NCBI GenBank assembly: GCA_032164245.1
Contig: JAVMKO010000007.1
Span: forward strand, 248,001 to 312,000
Length of the DNA: 64,000 nucleotides
Direction: 5' to 3'
Source: Sternotherus odoratus
Taxonomy: Eukaryota; Chordata; Testudines; Kinosternidae
The position numbers were made by a program, and so were the translations under genes. Position 1 is the first letter of the stretch. Each line of letters begins with the position of its first letter. Of this stretch, positions 1-10,115 are shown one piece after another. The notes beneath the pieces are model-generated. The model worked only from the letters and a program-made list of their open reading frames with translations, searched no databases and was not told the DNA's origin.

Positions 1-84
1 CCCTGCTGTGCACGTCCTGGTCCATCTCCTCCTCACTGTCGTCGGGTTCCAGAAAGCGCAGTTCTTCCCGGATCGCATTCCTAG

Positions 85-1419
85 GGTATGTCTTCACTAT
101 AGGTCTAGGTCGATTTCCCTTAATTCGATTTTCTAAACTCGAGTTTAGAAAATCGAATCAGTGTGTCCCCACCAGGACAGCAGGTCGACAGTGGTCAACA
201 CTGTCTGTCCTTGAACTTTTGCAGAGGGTCGACATAGCCCGCATTGCACTGTGGGTAGGTAGCCCACAGTGCAATGCGTGCTGGACCCCCCCCCTGCCCA
301 AGCAGCCCCACGGACCCCCCCGCCCGAACAGCCCCCCCCCTCGCTGTACCCACCCGCCCGAGGGGGGGTGGGGGAGCCAGCGCGCGGCTGCTTGGGCTAT
401 CGGCTCAGCTGCCTGGTGAAATTGACCAGACAGCTGAGCCGATCCCTCAAGCAGCCCCGCGCGGGCTTCCCCCCCCCCCCCTCAGCAGCCCCGCGGACCC
501 CCCCCCGCCCGAACAGCCCCCCCAACAGCCCCCCCACCCAAACAGCCCCCCGCTGGACCCCCCCCCCGCCCGAGGGGGGGGGAGCCGGCGCGGGGCTATC
601 GGCTCAGCTGCCTGGTGAAATTGACCAGACAGCTGAGCCGATCCCTCAAGCAGCCCCGCGCGGGCTTCCCCCCCCCTCAGCAGCCCCGCGGACCCCCCCC
701 GCCCGAACAGCCCCCCCGAACAGCCCCCCCCTCGCGGGGCTGCTCGGAGGTCGGAGGCTTAACTTCTGATGCCTCTTCACTAGCCCACAGTCGAGCTTGT
801 AATGTCGAATTTAGCCTTACTTCTCTCGTTAGGCAGGAGTTCCGAAATCGATCTTGAGGGCCCTTTAAATCGACTTTAAGGGCATGTATGTGAAGACAGG
901 TACACCTTTAATTCGACCTAACGTCGTTAAGGTCGAATTAAAGTGGTAGTGAAGACATGCCTCTCCTCTGCAGACGGTGCAGCATGAAATCCGCAACCGT
1001 GATCGAGGTCCTCACAACGGCCATTACTGTTGCCATGGTGTCAGCGGGCTCCATGCTTGCAGTGCTATGGCGTTAGCGCGGCGCGGAGAAAGGGTGCGAA
1101 TTATGGGATGCCTACCCACAGTGCACCGCTCGTAATGGGGGTCGGCGGCGCGGAAAAAGGGGGCGAAATTTGGAAATGCCTACCCATAGTGCAGCACTCA
1201 AAATGGTGCCTGCTGGGGGCTCCGGGAACTGTGGGATAGGTACCCAGAGTGCAACGCTCGCTATGTCGACGCTTGCAAAAGTTGTGTGGACAGACACTGT
1301 CGACTTGCTGTGCTTTGCTGTGCTTAGTGAGGACACACAAAATCGACTGCATACAGTCTGCTTTACAAAATCGAATTAAAGGAAATCGACCTACTGCTGT
1401 AGTGAAGACATACCCTAAG
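85..1419. mobile_element. Non-autonomous TIR DNA transposon (possibly two nested copies)
   Basis: The left end GGGTATGTCTTCACTA (from about 86) is mirrored at the right end by TAGTGAAGACATACCC (ending about 1416). Both ends sit next to TA, so a TA or TWA target duplication is possible. A second inward end (GTAGTGAAGACATGCC) lies at about 946-961. The block may therefore be one element of about 880 bp plus a further fragment. The interior holds blocks rich in GTCGAC/TCGA and repeats of a 'tacccacagtgcaa'-like motif (about 255-280, 1110-1125, 1180-1195, 1240-1255). It also holds a duplicated palindromic unit at 395-460 and 597-662. No transposase was recognised. The superfamily is not settled; Harbinger-like is one option. 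Confidence 0.6.
395..662. repeat. Duplicated palindromic GC-rich unit inside the TIR element
   Basis: A segment of about 66 bp containing CGGCTCAGCTGCCTGG, a short spacer, and its inverted partner CCAGACAGCTGAGCCG occurs at about 395-460 and again at about 597-662. Poly-C-rich DNA separates the copies. Each copy can fold into a hairpin. The open frames here come from the C-rich composition and are not genes. Confidence 0.6.
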
Positions 1420-1429
1420 TCTAATCAGG

Positions 1430-1860
1430 GTCCAAATGAGCTCCCCGCTCACATCTACTGATGAGCTGGGGGAAAGTCTTTGGGAACAGCCCGTGTTTGC
1501 ACAGAGACCCCTACTCTGCCTTAGGTATGCAGCATGAGGGGGCCACTTTGTCCAAATGTCCAGTTTTGGCTGGTATTGGTTACAAATCACATGAGTGCAA
1601 TGAAATGTTTTTATGCATCCTTCCTGAGTGAAGGGCAGCAGAACACCCCTAGTGCATCCTGATGGAGGGCCCAGGTGCATGAAGAATTCCTTTTATTGGA
1701 CTGTAGAGAAGGGATTGAGGATGTCACCCTCATTTAGTGGTCCCCAAACTTTTCACATTGTGCCGCTTATCCATGTCTGCAGCCCCTCGGAAGCCACGGT
1801 CAAGATTTTGTGGTAGGAGTGGTGTTGTGGCTTCCTGGGTAAAGGGTTATGAACAGAAGT
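1430..1860. other. Intergenic, no gene; hAT end fragment
   Basis: No coding signal is seen. At about 1737-1760 there is a sequence like a hAT terminal end (gtggtccccaaacttttcac) without a matching second end or target duplication, so it is read as a truncated MITE. Confidence 0.4.
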
Positions 1861-2033
1861 GAGGGGGTAGGGCCAGGATGGGAGCCAGGGGCCCAGGTTG
1901 GGGAACAGTTGGGGGCAGAGTGGGGTTTAGTGGTGCTCCTTCCCTGCCCTCCCTGGGGGCTGGCTTGGGCCTTGAGGTGCCCCCGTGAATGTGTCTCTGT
2001 GCCCCCCTAGGAGGCCTGCCTCAAATTTTGGAG

Positions 2034-2106
2034 CGTAGGATAGCTCAGTGATTAAAGCGTTAGCCTGCTAAACCCAGGGTTGTGAATTTGATCCCTGAGG
2101 GATCAG
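2034..2106 (+). ncRNA. tRNA-like module (Cry SINE-like head)
   Basis: The segment carries an A-box-like 'tagctcagtgattaaagc' and a B-box-like 'ttgtgaatttgatccc'. It closely resembles the head of the SINE at 14421. The acceptor stem is poor and no SINE body follows, so this is a tRNA-like relic rather than a gene. Confidence 0.5.
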
Positions 2107-2186
2107 TGCTGTTGAAGGCCCTGGGCCTTGCAAGGGGAGACAGAGCCCCTTGTGAGTGTCAGGCTCAACGTGGTTGTTCAGCAGCA

Positions 2187-2260
2187 GACACCAGGGCTTA
2201 GTTGGTTACAACTCTTGTTTTGTAAACAGGAGATCCTGGGTTCAACTCCCAGTGGTGCCT
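2187..2260 (+). tRNA. tRNA-Thr(TGT)
   Basis: A 74-nt cloverleaf can be drawn. The acceptor GACACCA pairs with TGGTGCC except for one A-C mismatch. The anticodon loop TTTGTAA gives TGT. The T arm CTGGG-TTCAACT-CCCAG is perfect and the discriminator is T. The D arm is slightly weakened. It lies 20 bp upstream of the tRNA-Cys copy on the same strand. It could be functional or a recently decayed copy; the paralogue at 45988 on the other strand is more degraded in its T loop. Confidence 0.65.
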
Positions 2261-2280
2261 TGTTAGGCTCTTTCTGTCCC

Positions 2281-2352
2281 GGGGGTGTAGCTCAGTGGTA
2301 AAGTGTTTGATTGCAGCTCAAGTTGTCCTTGGTTCAAATCCAAGTGCCCCCT
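2281..2352 (+). tRNA. tRNA-Cys(GCA)
   Basis: A 72-nt gene with acceptor GGGGGTG pairing with TGCCCCC (five G-C pairs plus wobbles). The anticodon is GCA in a stem closed by TTTGA/TCAAG. The T arm CTTGG-TTCAAAT-CCAAG is perfect. The D stem has one mismatch (GCTC/AAGT). It follows tRNA-Thr(TGT) by 20 bp. No strong poly-T terminator is seen directly downstream, so functionality is uncertain. Confidence 0.7.
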
Positions 2353-2782
2353 TCCAAGCTCCTTGGCAATGGTTCTCCAACTTTTTCTATTGGCGACCCC
2401 TTTCAGACACCAGGCCTCTAAGCGCGACCCCCCTTAGGGGTTGGGCTCGGGGGCGGGGCAGGGTCCAGGCTGGGGGGGTGCCAGCAGCCCCCCCGGGGAA
2501 GAGGCTTATCTGGGGGAGGTGAAGGGGTGCCAGCCCCCTGGGGTAGGGGCCGGGCTCAGGGGAGGGTGCCAGCAACCACCCGGGACAGGGCACGGGGTGC
2601 CGCTGGCAGCATGCCACAGCAGGGCCTGGGACTCGGGTCACTACCGGCAGCCCGCTGCACCATGGGCCGGGTCTGGGGCTCGGGGTGCCGCCAGCAGCCC
2701 GCTGCGGCAGGGGCCGGGTTTGGGTCCAGGCTCGGGGTGCTGCCGGCAGCCCACCATGGCAGGAGCCAGGGCCGGGGCTCGG

Positions 2783-2830
2783 GTAGGGTAACCAGATTGC
2801 AAGACTGAAATATCAGGACACATTGGGCAA
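2783..2830 (+). mobile_element. Fragment of a small 'GGTGACCAGAT' MITE
   Basis: The segment 'gggtaaccagattgcaag' followed by 'caggacacattgggcaag' resembles one end of the complete 113-120 bp copies at 8653 and 35204. A second diverged fragment lies at about 3733-3795. Confidence 0.4.
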
Positions 2831-3005
2831 GTGGTGGAAGGAGAGGAGCGGGGGTGGGGAAGGGAGAGGAGGGAGGGGAAGAGCAGCAGGGGCGGGTGCA
2901 AAGATATTTTGCACCCTAGGCAAAATTTTTACCTTGCATCCCCCTCCCCTTTTCCCAGAGCATTGCTTATAAACTTTTAAAATAACTATTGAACAATGTA
3001 ATGTA

Positions 3006-3210
3006 GCATGGGGCAGAGGGTTGGGGTGCGGGGGTGGGGGCTTTTGCTGGGCGTGGAGAGGAGGGGTTTGGGGTGCGGGGGGGGTTTGCTGGGCGTGGAG
3101 AGGAGGGGTTTGGGGTGCGGGGGGGGTTTGCTGGGTGTGGAGAGGAGGGGTTTGGGGTGCGGGGGGGGTTTGCTGGGCGTGGAGAGGAGGGGTTTGGGGT
3201 GTTGGAGGGG
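3006..3210. repeat. G-rich minisatellite, ~49-bp unit
   Basis: About four tandem copies of a unit containing 'ttgctgggcgtggagagg' plus 'ggtttggggtgcgggg' are present. The period is about 49 bp with few differences between copies. All open frames across it are repeats of GEEGFGVRGG-type residues and are not taken as genes. Confidence 0.8.
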
Positions 3211-3790
3211 CTCAGGGCTTGGGTAGAGGGTGAGGTGGGTGGGAAGCTCTGGTGGGGGGGTGGGCTCTGGGGTGGCGCAGGGCTAGGGATGACTTTGGGT
3301 GCAGGCCGGCTGCTCTGGGGCCAGAAGGGAGGACACTCTACAGCCCTTTCCCTGCTGGCAGCAGGGAACTCTGTGGGTGGGAGGGGGCCCCTTTCCGGCA
3401 CCCCCCCCCCCCGCAGCAGCACACTCACCCTGTCACAGGCAGGGGAAGCTGGTGGGCACTAGGACCCTGCGGCAGCAGTTGCTGACTGAGACACAGGGAC
3501 ACTTTGGCTCGGATCTGCTCCAGGGCCACCTAGGTGCCTGGGGGCAGCAAGGGGAGGCCGGGGGACACTTGGGGGAGGGGCGGGGGGCGGCCGGAGCAGG
3601 GTTGCAGGGGTGGGGGCGGCTGGGGGCTCTCTGCCCACAAGACGCAGCGTGGAGACCTCCTCCCCCTCTCTGCCTGCCTGGGGCCGATTTGCCGGCAGGG
3701 GCTGGGGCCAGATCCGGGCAGCAGGGGCTCGCGTAGGCTGATCAGATTCCTTGAGACAGAAACAGGACATTGGGATGCAAAAATGGGACG
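3211..3790. other. GC-rich intergenic or intronic DNA, no recognised exon
   Basis: If the PRKCG call at 7551-7717 is right, this stretch belongs to intron 1. I looked for the short next exon encoding the rest of the C1A domain on the minus strand between 1 and 3800 and did not find it. It should lie beyond the left edge of the window, or be lost. Confidence 0.4.
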
Positions 3791-3794
3791 GGGT

Positions 3795-6700
3795 GGGGGG
3801 GTCTCACCAGATGAAGTCGGTGCAGTGGCTGCAGAATTTGGGCTGAGGGGCGCTAGGGGGGGTCGGGGGGCGCTGGGGGGGGGATGCGGGGCTCTAGGGG
3901 GGTGTCACCAAATGAAGTTGGTGCAGTGGCTGCAGAACGTGGGCTGAGGGGTGCTGGGGGGGTCGGGGGCTCTGGGGGGGGATGCGGGGCTCTAGGGGGG
4001 TCTCACCAGATGAAGTTGGTGCAGTGGCTGCAGAACGTGGGCTGAGGGGTGCTGGGGGTGGTCGGGGGGCACTAGGGGGTCTCTGGGTGGTCTAGGGGGG
4101 CTCTAGGGCCCTGGGGGTCTCACCAGATGAAGTCAGTGCAGTGGCTGCAGAACGTGGGGGGTGGGGGGTCGGGGGGCTCTAAGGGGCCTCTGGGGGGGCT
4201 CTAGGGAGGTCTCACCGGGTGAGGTCGGTGCAGTGGCTGCAGAACGTGGGCTATGGGGTGCTGGGGGGGTCGGGGGGCTCTGGGGGGGATGCGGGGCTCT
4301 AGGGGGGTCTCACCAGATGAAGTGGGTGCAGTGGCTGCAGAACGTGGGCTGAGGGGCGCGGGGGGGGTCGGGGGGTTCTGGGGGGGATGCGGGGCTCTAG
4401 GGGGGTCTCACCAGATGAAGTTGGTGCAGTGGCTGCAGAACGTGGGCTGAGGGGTGCTGGGGGGGTCGGGGGGCTCTGGGGGGGGGATGCGGGGCTCTAG
4501 GGAGGTCTCACCAGATGAAGTTGGTGCAGTGGCTGCAGAACGTGGGCTGAGGGGTGCTGGGGGGGTCGGGGGGCTCTGGGGGGGGGATGCGGGGCTCTAG
4601 GGGGGTCTCACCAGATGAAGTGGGTGCAGTGGCTGCAGAACGTGGGCTGAGGGGCGCTGGGGGGGTCGGGGGGCTCTGGGGGGGATGCGGGGCTCTAGGG
4701 GGGTCTCACCAGATGAAGTGGGTACAGTGGCTGCAGAACGTGGGCTGAGGGGTGCTGGGGGGGTCGGGGGGTTCTGGGGGGGATGCGGGGCTCTAGAGGG
4801 GTCTCACCAGATGAAGTTGGTGCAGTGGCTGCAGAACGTGGGCTGAGGGGCGCTGGGGGATCAGGGGGCTCTGGGGGGGATGCGGGGCTCTAGAGGGGTC
4901 TCACCAGATGAAGTTGGTGCAGTGGCTGCAGAACGTGGGCTGAGGGGCGCTGGGGGGGTCGGGGGGCTCTGGGGGGGGGAATGCGGGGCTCTAGGGAGGT
5001 CTCACCAGATGAAGTGGGTGCAGTGGCTGCAGAACGTGGGCTGAGGGGCGCTGGGGGGGTCGGGGGGCTCTGGGGGGGGATGCGGGGCTCTAGGGGGGTC
5101 TCACCAGATGAAGTTGGTGCAGTGGCTGCAGAACGTGGGCTGAGGGGTGCTGGGGCGGTCGGGGGGTTCTGGGGGGGGGATGCGGGGCTCTAGGGGGGTC
5201 TCACCAGATGAAGTTGGTGCAGTGGCTGCAGAACGTGGGCTGAGGGGTGCTGGGGGGGTCGGGGGGCTCTGGGGGGGGATGCGGGGCTCTAGGGGGGTCT
5301 CACCAGATGAAGTTGGTGCAGTGGCTGCAGAACGTGGGCTGAGGGGTGCTGGGGGGGTCGGGGGGCTCTGGGGGGGATGCGGGGCTCTAGGGAGGTCTCC
5401 CCAGATGAAGTGGGTGCAGTGGCTGCAGAACGTGGGCTGAGGGGCGCTGGGGGGGTCGGGGGGCTCTGGGGGGGGATGCGGGGCTCTAGGGGGGTCTCAC
5501 CAGATTAAGTTGGTGCAGTGGCTGCAGAACGTGGGCTGAGGGGCGCTGGGGGGGTCGGGGTGCTCTGGGGGGGGGATGCGGGGCTCTAGGGGGGTCTCAC
5601 CAGATTAAGTTGGTGCAGTGGCTGCAGAACGTGGGCTATGGGGCGCTGGGGGGGTCGGGGGGCTCTGGGGGGGGATGCGGGGCTCTAGGGGGGTCTCACC
5701 AGATGAAGTTGGTGCAGTGGCTGCAGAACGTGGGCTGAGGGGCGCTGGGGGGGTCGGGGTGCTCTGGGGGGGGGATGCGGGGCTCTAGGGGGGTCTCACC
5801 AGATGAAGTGGGTGCAGTGGCTGCAGAACGTGGGCTGAGGGGTGCTGGGGGGGTCGGGGGGCTCTGGGGGGGGATGCGGGGCTCTAGGGAGGTCTCACCG
5901 GGTGAGGTCGGTGCAGTGGCTGCAGAACGTGGGCTGAGGGGTGCTGGGGGGGTCGGGGTGCTCTGGGGGGGGATGCGGGGCTCTAGGGAGGTCTCACTGG
6001 GTGAGGTCGGTGCAGTGGCTGCAGAACGTGGGCTGAGGAGTGCTGGGGGGGTCGGGGAGCTCTGGGGGGGGATGCGGGGCTCTAGGGAGGTCTCACTGGG
6101 TGAGGTCGGTGCAGTGGCTGCAGAACGTGGGCTGAGGGGTGCTGGGGGGGTCGGGGGGCTCTGGGGGGGGGATGCGGGGCTCTAGGGAGGTCTCACTGGG
6201 TGAGGTCGGTGCAGTGGCTGCAGAACGTGGGCTGAGGGGTGCTGGGGGGGTCGGGGTGCTCTGGGGGGGGATGCGGGGCTCTAGGGAGGTCTCCCCAGAT
6301 GAAGTGGGTGCAGTGGCTGCAGAACGTGGGCTGAGGGGCGCTGGGGGGGTCGGGGGGGATGCGGGGCTCTAGGGGGGTCTCACCAGATGAAGTGGGTGCA
6401 GTGGCTGCAGAACGTGGGCTGAGGGGTGCTGGGGGGGTCGGGGGGCTCTGGGGGGGGATGCGGGGCTCTAGGGAGGTCTCACCGGGTGAGGTCGGTGCAG
6501 TGGCTGCAGAACGTGGGCTGAGGGGTGCTGGGGGGGTCGGGGTGCTCTGGGGGGGGATGCGGGGCTCTAGGGAGGTCTCACTGGGTGAGGTCGGTGCAGT
6601 GGCTGCAGAACGTGGGCTGAGGAGTGCTGGGGGGGTCGGGGAGCTCTGGGGGGGGATGCGGGGCTCTAGGGAGGTCTCACTGGGTGAGGTCGGTGCAGTG

Positions 6701-7550
6701 GCTGCAGAACGTGGGCTGAGGGGTGCTGGGGGGGTCGGGGGGCTCTGGGGGGGGGATGCGGGGCTCTAGGGAGGTCTCACTGGGTGAGGTCGGTGCAGTG
6801 GCTGCAGAACGTGGGCTGAGGGGTGCTGGGGGGGTCGGGGTGCTCTGGGGGGGGATGCGGGGCTCTAGGGAGGTCTCCCCAGATGAAGTGGGTGCAGTGG
6901 CTGCAGAACGTGGGCTGAGGGGCGCTGGGGGGGTCGGGGGGGATGCGGGGCTCTAGGGGGGTCTCACCAGATGAAGTGGGTGCAGTGGCTGCAGAACGTG
7001 GGCTGAGGGGTGCTGGGGGGGTCGGGGGGCTCTGGGGGGGGATGCGGGGCTCTAGGGAGGTCTCACTGGGTGAGGTCGGTGCAGTGGCTGCAGAACGTGG
7101 GCTGAGGGGTGCTGGGGGGGTCGGGGTGCTCTGGGGGGGGATGCGGGGCTCTAGGGAGGTCTCACTGGGTGAGGTCGGTGCAGTGGCTGCAGAACGTGGG
7201 CTGAGGAGTGCTGGGGGGGTCGGGGAGCTCTGGGGGGGGATGCGGGGCTCTAGGGAGGTCTCACTGGGTGAGGTCGGTGCAGTGGCTGCAGAACGTGGGC
7301 TGAGGGGTGCTGGGGGGGTCGGGGGGCTCTGGGGTGGGATGCGGGGCTCTAGGGAGGTCTCACTGGGTGAGGTCGGTGCAGTGGCTGCAGAACGTGGGCT
7401 GAGGGGTGCTGGGGGGGTCGGGGTGCTCTGGGGGGGGATGCGGGGCTCTAGGGAGGTCTCCCCAGATGAAGTGGGTGCAGTGGCTGCAGAACGTGGGCTG
7501 AGGGGCGCTGGGGGGGTCGGGGGGGATGCGGGGCTCTAGGGGGGTCTCAC
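3795..7550 (-). repeat. Minisatellite built from the 3' end of PRKCG exon 1 plus its splice donor (~97 bp x ~38)
   Basis: About 38 tandem units of about 97 bp lie directly downstream of the PRKCG exon 1 donor on the minus strand. Each unit holds the last ~35 nt of the exon (encoding [12 protein letters not shown] or a variant) and the following GTGAGAC of intron 1. This is followed by C-rich intronic DNA that reads as G-runs on the plus strand. The codon after CT encodes N, H or D in different units; D is seen in units near 3820 and 4135. Some units carry 'tctcccc' on the plus strand, which destroys the donor GT. Others have an altered exon end ('gggtgagg' on the plus strand). A 584-bp higher-order repeat of six units is present from about 5775. 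The G-rich plus strand is prone to quadruplex formation. Confidence 0.9.
5775..7525. repeat. Higher-order repeat of the PRKCG-derived array (584 bp x 3)
   Basis: Blocks starting near 5775, 6359 and 6943 are each about 584 bp (six units). The first two are nearly identical in unit order and variants, including a shared short unit with 'gtcgggggggatgcgg'. The third differs at a few positions. This pattern implies recent block duplication. Confidence 0.75.
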
Positions 7551-7717
7551 CAGATGAAGTTGGTGCAGTGGCTGCAGAACGTGGGCTGCTTGAACAAGCG
7601 TGCGGTGACTTTGTGGCTCTTGACCACGTGGATCACCTTCTGGCGCAGCGCCCCCTTGCGGCAGAACAGCGGCTTGGCCAGGCACTCCAGCTCGGTGGGC
7701 GAGGTGACCAGAGCCAT
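7551..7717 (-). CDS. PRKCG: Protein kinase C gamma, exon 1 (partial gene)
   Basis: The exon encodes 56 residues from an ATG at 7717 in good context (GGGGCCATGG) and ends at a donor, CATCTG|GTGAGACC, in phase 2. It carries the pseudosubstrate-region RKGALRQK (residues 20-27) followed by HVVKSHK and the start of the C1A zinc-binding domain, [12 protein letters not shown] (45-56). The [12 protein letters not shown] context points to the gamma isoform rather than alpha or beta. Family members are cytosolic, calcium- and diacylglycerol-activated Ser/Thr kinases that bind membranes through C1 and C2 domains. Later exons are outside the window or not recognised. Four residues differ from what I know of conventional PKCs: V for E in HEVK, V and L for the two F in HKFTARFF, and N for D before FIW. 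The gene may be divergent, or this exon may be a decaying copy. The donor and exon end were amplified into the array downstream. Confidence 0.8.
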
Positions 7718-7739
7718 GGCCCCACCTGGGCCCCCCCCA

Positions 7740-8640
7740 GCGCCAGGCGGGGGGGGGGGGAGGCAGAGGGGGGACGGGGGGGATGGATGGAGGAATAAGC
7801 AGAACAGAGATGGGGGGTGGGGGATGAAGAGGATGGAGGGAGAGAGAGAAGGGGGGATGCGGGATGAAGAGGATGGAGGGGACGGAGGGAGAGAAAGCAG
7901 GAAGGTGAGAAGGTGCCAGGACTGTTTCAATAAGGACCTAATACAAGGAAACTTCAGTGATTTGCTGCAGGGGAACATGGCTAACGGCTGCCACCCACAC
8001 AGTATCCTCGTGCTGGGGGCAGCCCAGACCGGGCCAGTTCAGGTCCATATCTAGCCCTCACCAAGCCCTCTACATGCTGTGGACTCCTCCAGCATTACAC
8101 TGACTCAATGGGAGTCGCTCTGGATTGACATCAGAGAACAGGGGTGTCATGGAGCATGCAAAGGGTGGTCTCTGCTGTGTACCTCAAAGAGGAGACCCTT
8201 GTGGAAAGACGAGTTTCTAAACTTCAGTATCCTCCTCTACCATCCATACAGTGGGTGGAGACTTTTCCAGCCTTTCTGACTAGCAATGAGCCTCTAAGTT
8301 GTCTTCCCCCCCCCCTACCCCCGTCCAAAAAAACCCTTGTGGTGTTCTCAAAAGGAAAGGGGGGGGGGCTGTTTCAAAACTAAATTCCTGCCGTCATGTG
8401 TCTTCCATTCCCTGGGTGAGCTGGGTTGGGGAGGACGGCACCTTGGAACACATGGTCCTGCTGTTTTGTGGGGGGTTTTTTTTAGGGTGTGCATGGTGCT
8501 GGTGGCTCCTGACATGCACACACAGGAGGGAAGATGAGATCTGATGACTCCCTTGCTCTTATTAACTGATTCAGCCTTTTTTTCGCCCCCCTCCATCCCA
8601 CCAAGGAAGGGAGGCAGAAACTAAGGAACAAGCTCCACTT
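7740..8640. other. Purine-rich 5' flank of PRKCG and intergenic DNA
   Basis: The stretch 7750-7910 is GA-rich (gggatgaagaggatggaggg repeats) and could be promoter-proximal DNA for the minus-strand PRKCG exon. From 7920 to 8640 I see no gene, RNA or clear repeat; open frames are short. Confidence 0.3.
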
Positions 8641-8652
8641 TGGGGCTTGGTG

Positions 8653-8765
8653 AGGGTGACCAGATGTCTTGACTCTTCTAGGGACAGTCCTGATTTTCTG
8701 GGTCTCCTCTTATATAGGTTTCTATTACCCTTCCCTATTTGTTACACTTGCTGCCTGGTCACCCT
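8653..8765. mobile_element. Small TIR MITE (GGTGACCAGAT family)
   Basis: AGGGTGACCAGATG at the left end is mirrored by CCTGGTCACCCT at the right end, giving an element of about 113 bp. The interior carries 'gggacagtcctgattttctg' and 'tcttatataggtttctatta'. A reverse-oriented full copy sits at 35204-35323 and degraded fragments near 2783 and 3733. Confidence 0.7.
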
Positions 8766-8769
8766 GGGC

Positions 8770-10020
8770 CTGGTGTTTGTCTTCAGGGGCTTTTTCCTCC
8801 CCCCTTGTAAGACTTCTCTCGAGGGCAGTGGTTTTCAACATGGGCTCTGGGGGGCTGCAGACCAGCAAGGTGACCTCATGCTCCTGCTGCCCTGAGAATC
8901 AGGAACTCTGTCTTGGTTTCCCCTGGGTCAAGTGTCCACTTATTTAGACTGTGGGCTCAGCAGGGTCGGTATTGGCATGGCTGGCCCTGTTTAGCTAGAG
9001 TGGGGTTCTGATCTGTCTAGGGCTCTATTGTGTGCTGGAGAAGAAGCTTTGAAGAACCTCTACCATCTCCCAAAACAAGGCCCAACAAGATCCAGTGGAC
9101 AGAAGTTGACAAGTTCAAAAGTAGGCACAAAAGGTTTAGAAGGGTGACTAACTAGGGGCACATCTTAGCAGGGGTCACAGGGAATTCCCCAATCACTTTT
9201 AAATCCAGCTTGGATGTTCTTTTAGAGATCTGCTCTCATTCAAGTAACTGGTGCAGGAATTAAATTCAGTGAAGTCCTGTTTGTTTTTTGCAGGAGGCTA
9301 AAGTGTAGATGACTCCAATAGCCTGGCTTTGTCTAGGAAATCAGAATTCACTAACCCCCTTGTGGCTCTGAAACACTCTGCCAGAACCTGAGCATGTCTT
9401 GCTAAAAGGGACAACACAAACACAGGGTCAAACAGTGAAGCTGCAACATGGTATTGACAGGATTGCAAGGGTTTATTGTGCTAGAGACACTGACCCTCAG
9501 GTATCCCCAGTACCTTGGGGTGTTTAGCAATTGTCCAGGCAATGTGCAGAGTCCCATGAAGGTGCAGCACTGATCTCTGCCCATTCCAGGTGGCGTTAAT
9601 CCTTGCTAAAAGAGAGAAAATAGTAATTTAGCATCCACGTTGATCAAAAATACACATGAACTAGAGCTGGGCAGCTGTGGGATGGGGAAGGGGGGTGGGG
9701 GTGGAATGTCACAGACCATAAATTTATTCTGGGTCAGAACAAGAACATTCAAGCTCTCAGGAAACTGGAAAATCAAAATTGATGTCAACTTGATCTGACC
9801 AAATCAGAACAGCCTCTGGCCCCATTGAAAATGTAACATGAGTAAAGGAGACCTTGAAAAGTCCATTTGGAAGTGGAACTGTCAAAACAATGTGTCGGTT
9901 TAGCAGAATTTTAAAAGAACTTTTTCCCTATGCAAACAATCCAGCAAAGTCCAAAGGGTTTCAGTGTTGCTCAATCTGCCTTTTTTGGTGCCAAAAATGT
10001 CAGGCCAAAAGCTTCACCCA
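8770..10020. other. Intergenic, no gene recognised
   Basis: At about 8826-8880 there is a hAT-end-like 'gcagtggttttcaacatggg' without a partner. The rest is unclassified, with AT-rich DNA around 9600-9960. No coding or RNA signal was found. Confidence 0.3.
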
Positions 10021-10023
10021 GGT

Positions 10024-10115
10024 GTGGAAGATAAGAGCAGCCACCGTGTGTCCTCCCAATGGTCCATCCAGCCCAGTAGCCTGCCCCCGAGGGGCCAATG
10101 CACCAGAGGGAATGA
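10024..10115 (+). mobile_element. Diverged CR1 3' UTR fragment
   Basis: The sequence 'ataagagcagccaccgtgtg' followed by 'tggtccatccagcccagtag' and 'gggccaatgcacc' matches the CR1 3' region seen intact at 54390-54490. It is short and diverged. Confidence 0.5.

Larger units (their letters stand above)
1860..2352 (+). repeat. tRNA-bearing block, inverted paralogue of 45.89-46.42 kb
   Basis: This block matches the reverse complement of about 45892-46415 along its length. Both copies have the same order: a flank containing 'ggtgctccttccctgccctc', then 'cccctaggaggcctgcc', then a tRNA-like head 'ggatagctcagtg', then tRNA-Thr, then a tRNA-Cys-like gene. The two copies lie 44 kb apart in opposite orientation. 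The block looks like an old duplicated tRNA gene cluster segment rather than a simple SINE, because three different tRNA modules are kept in order. Confidence 0.75.

Noticed and set aside
1..3800. PRKCG exon 2 downstream of the array
   Set aside because: No minus-strand sequence with acceptor and the expected short continuation of C1A was recognisable.
3795..7550. Regular repeats of similar length resembling a CRISPR array
   Set aside because: Units are contiguous, near-identical tandem copies without unique spacers, in a vertebrate genome, and derive from the PRKCG exon end.
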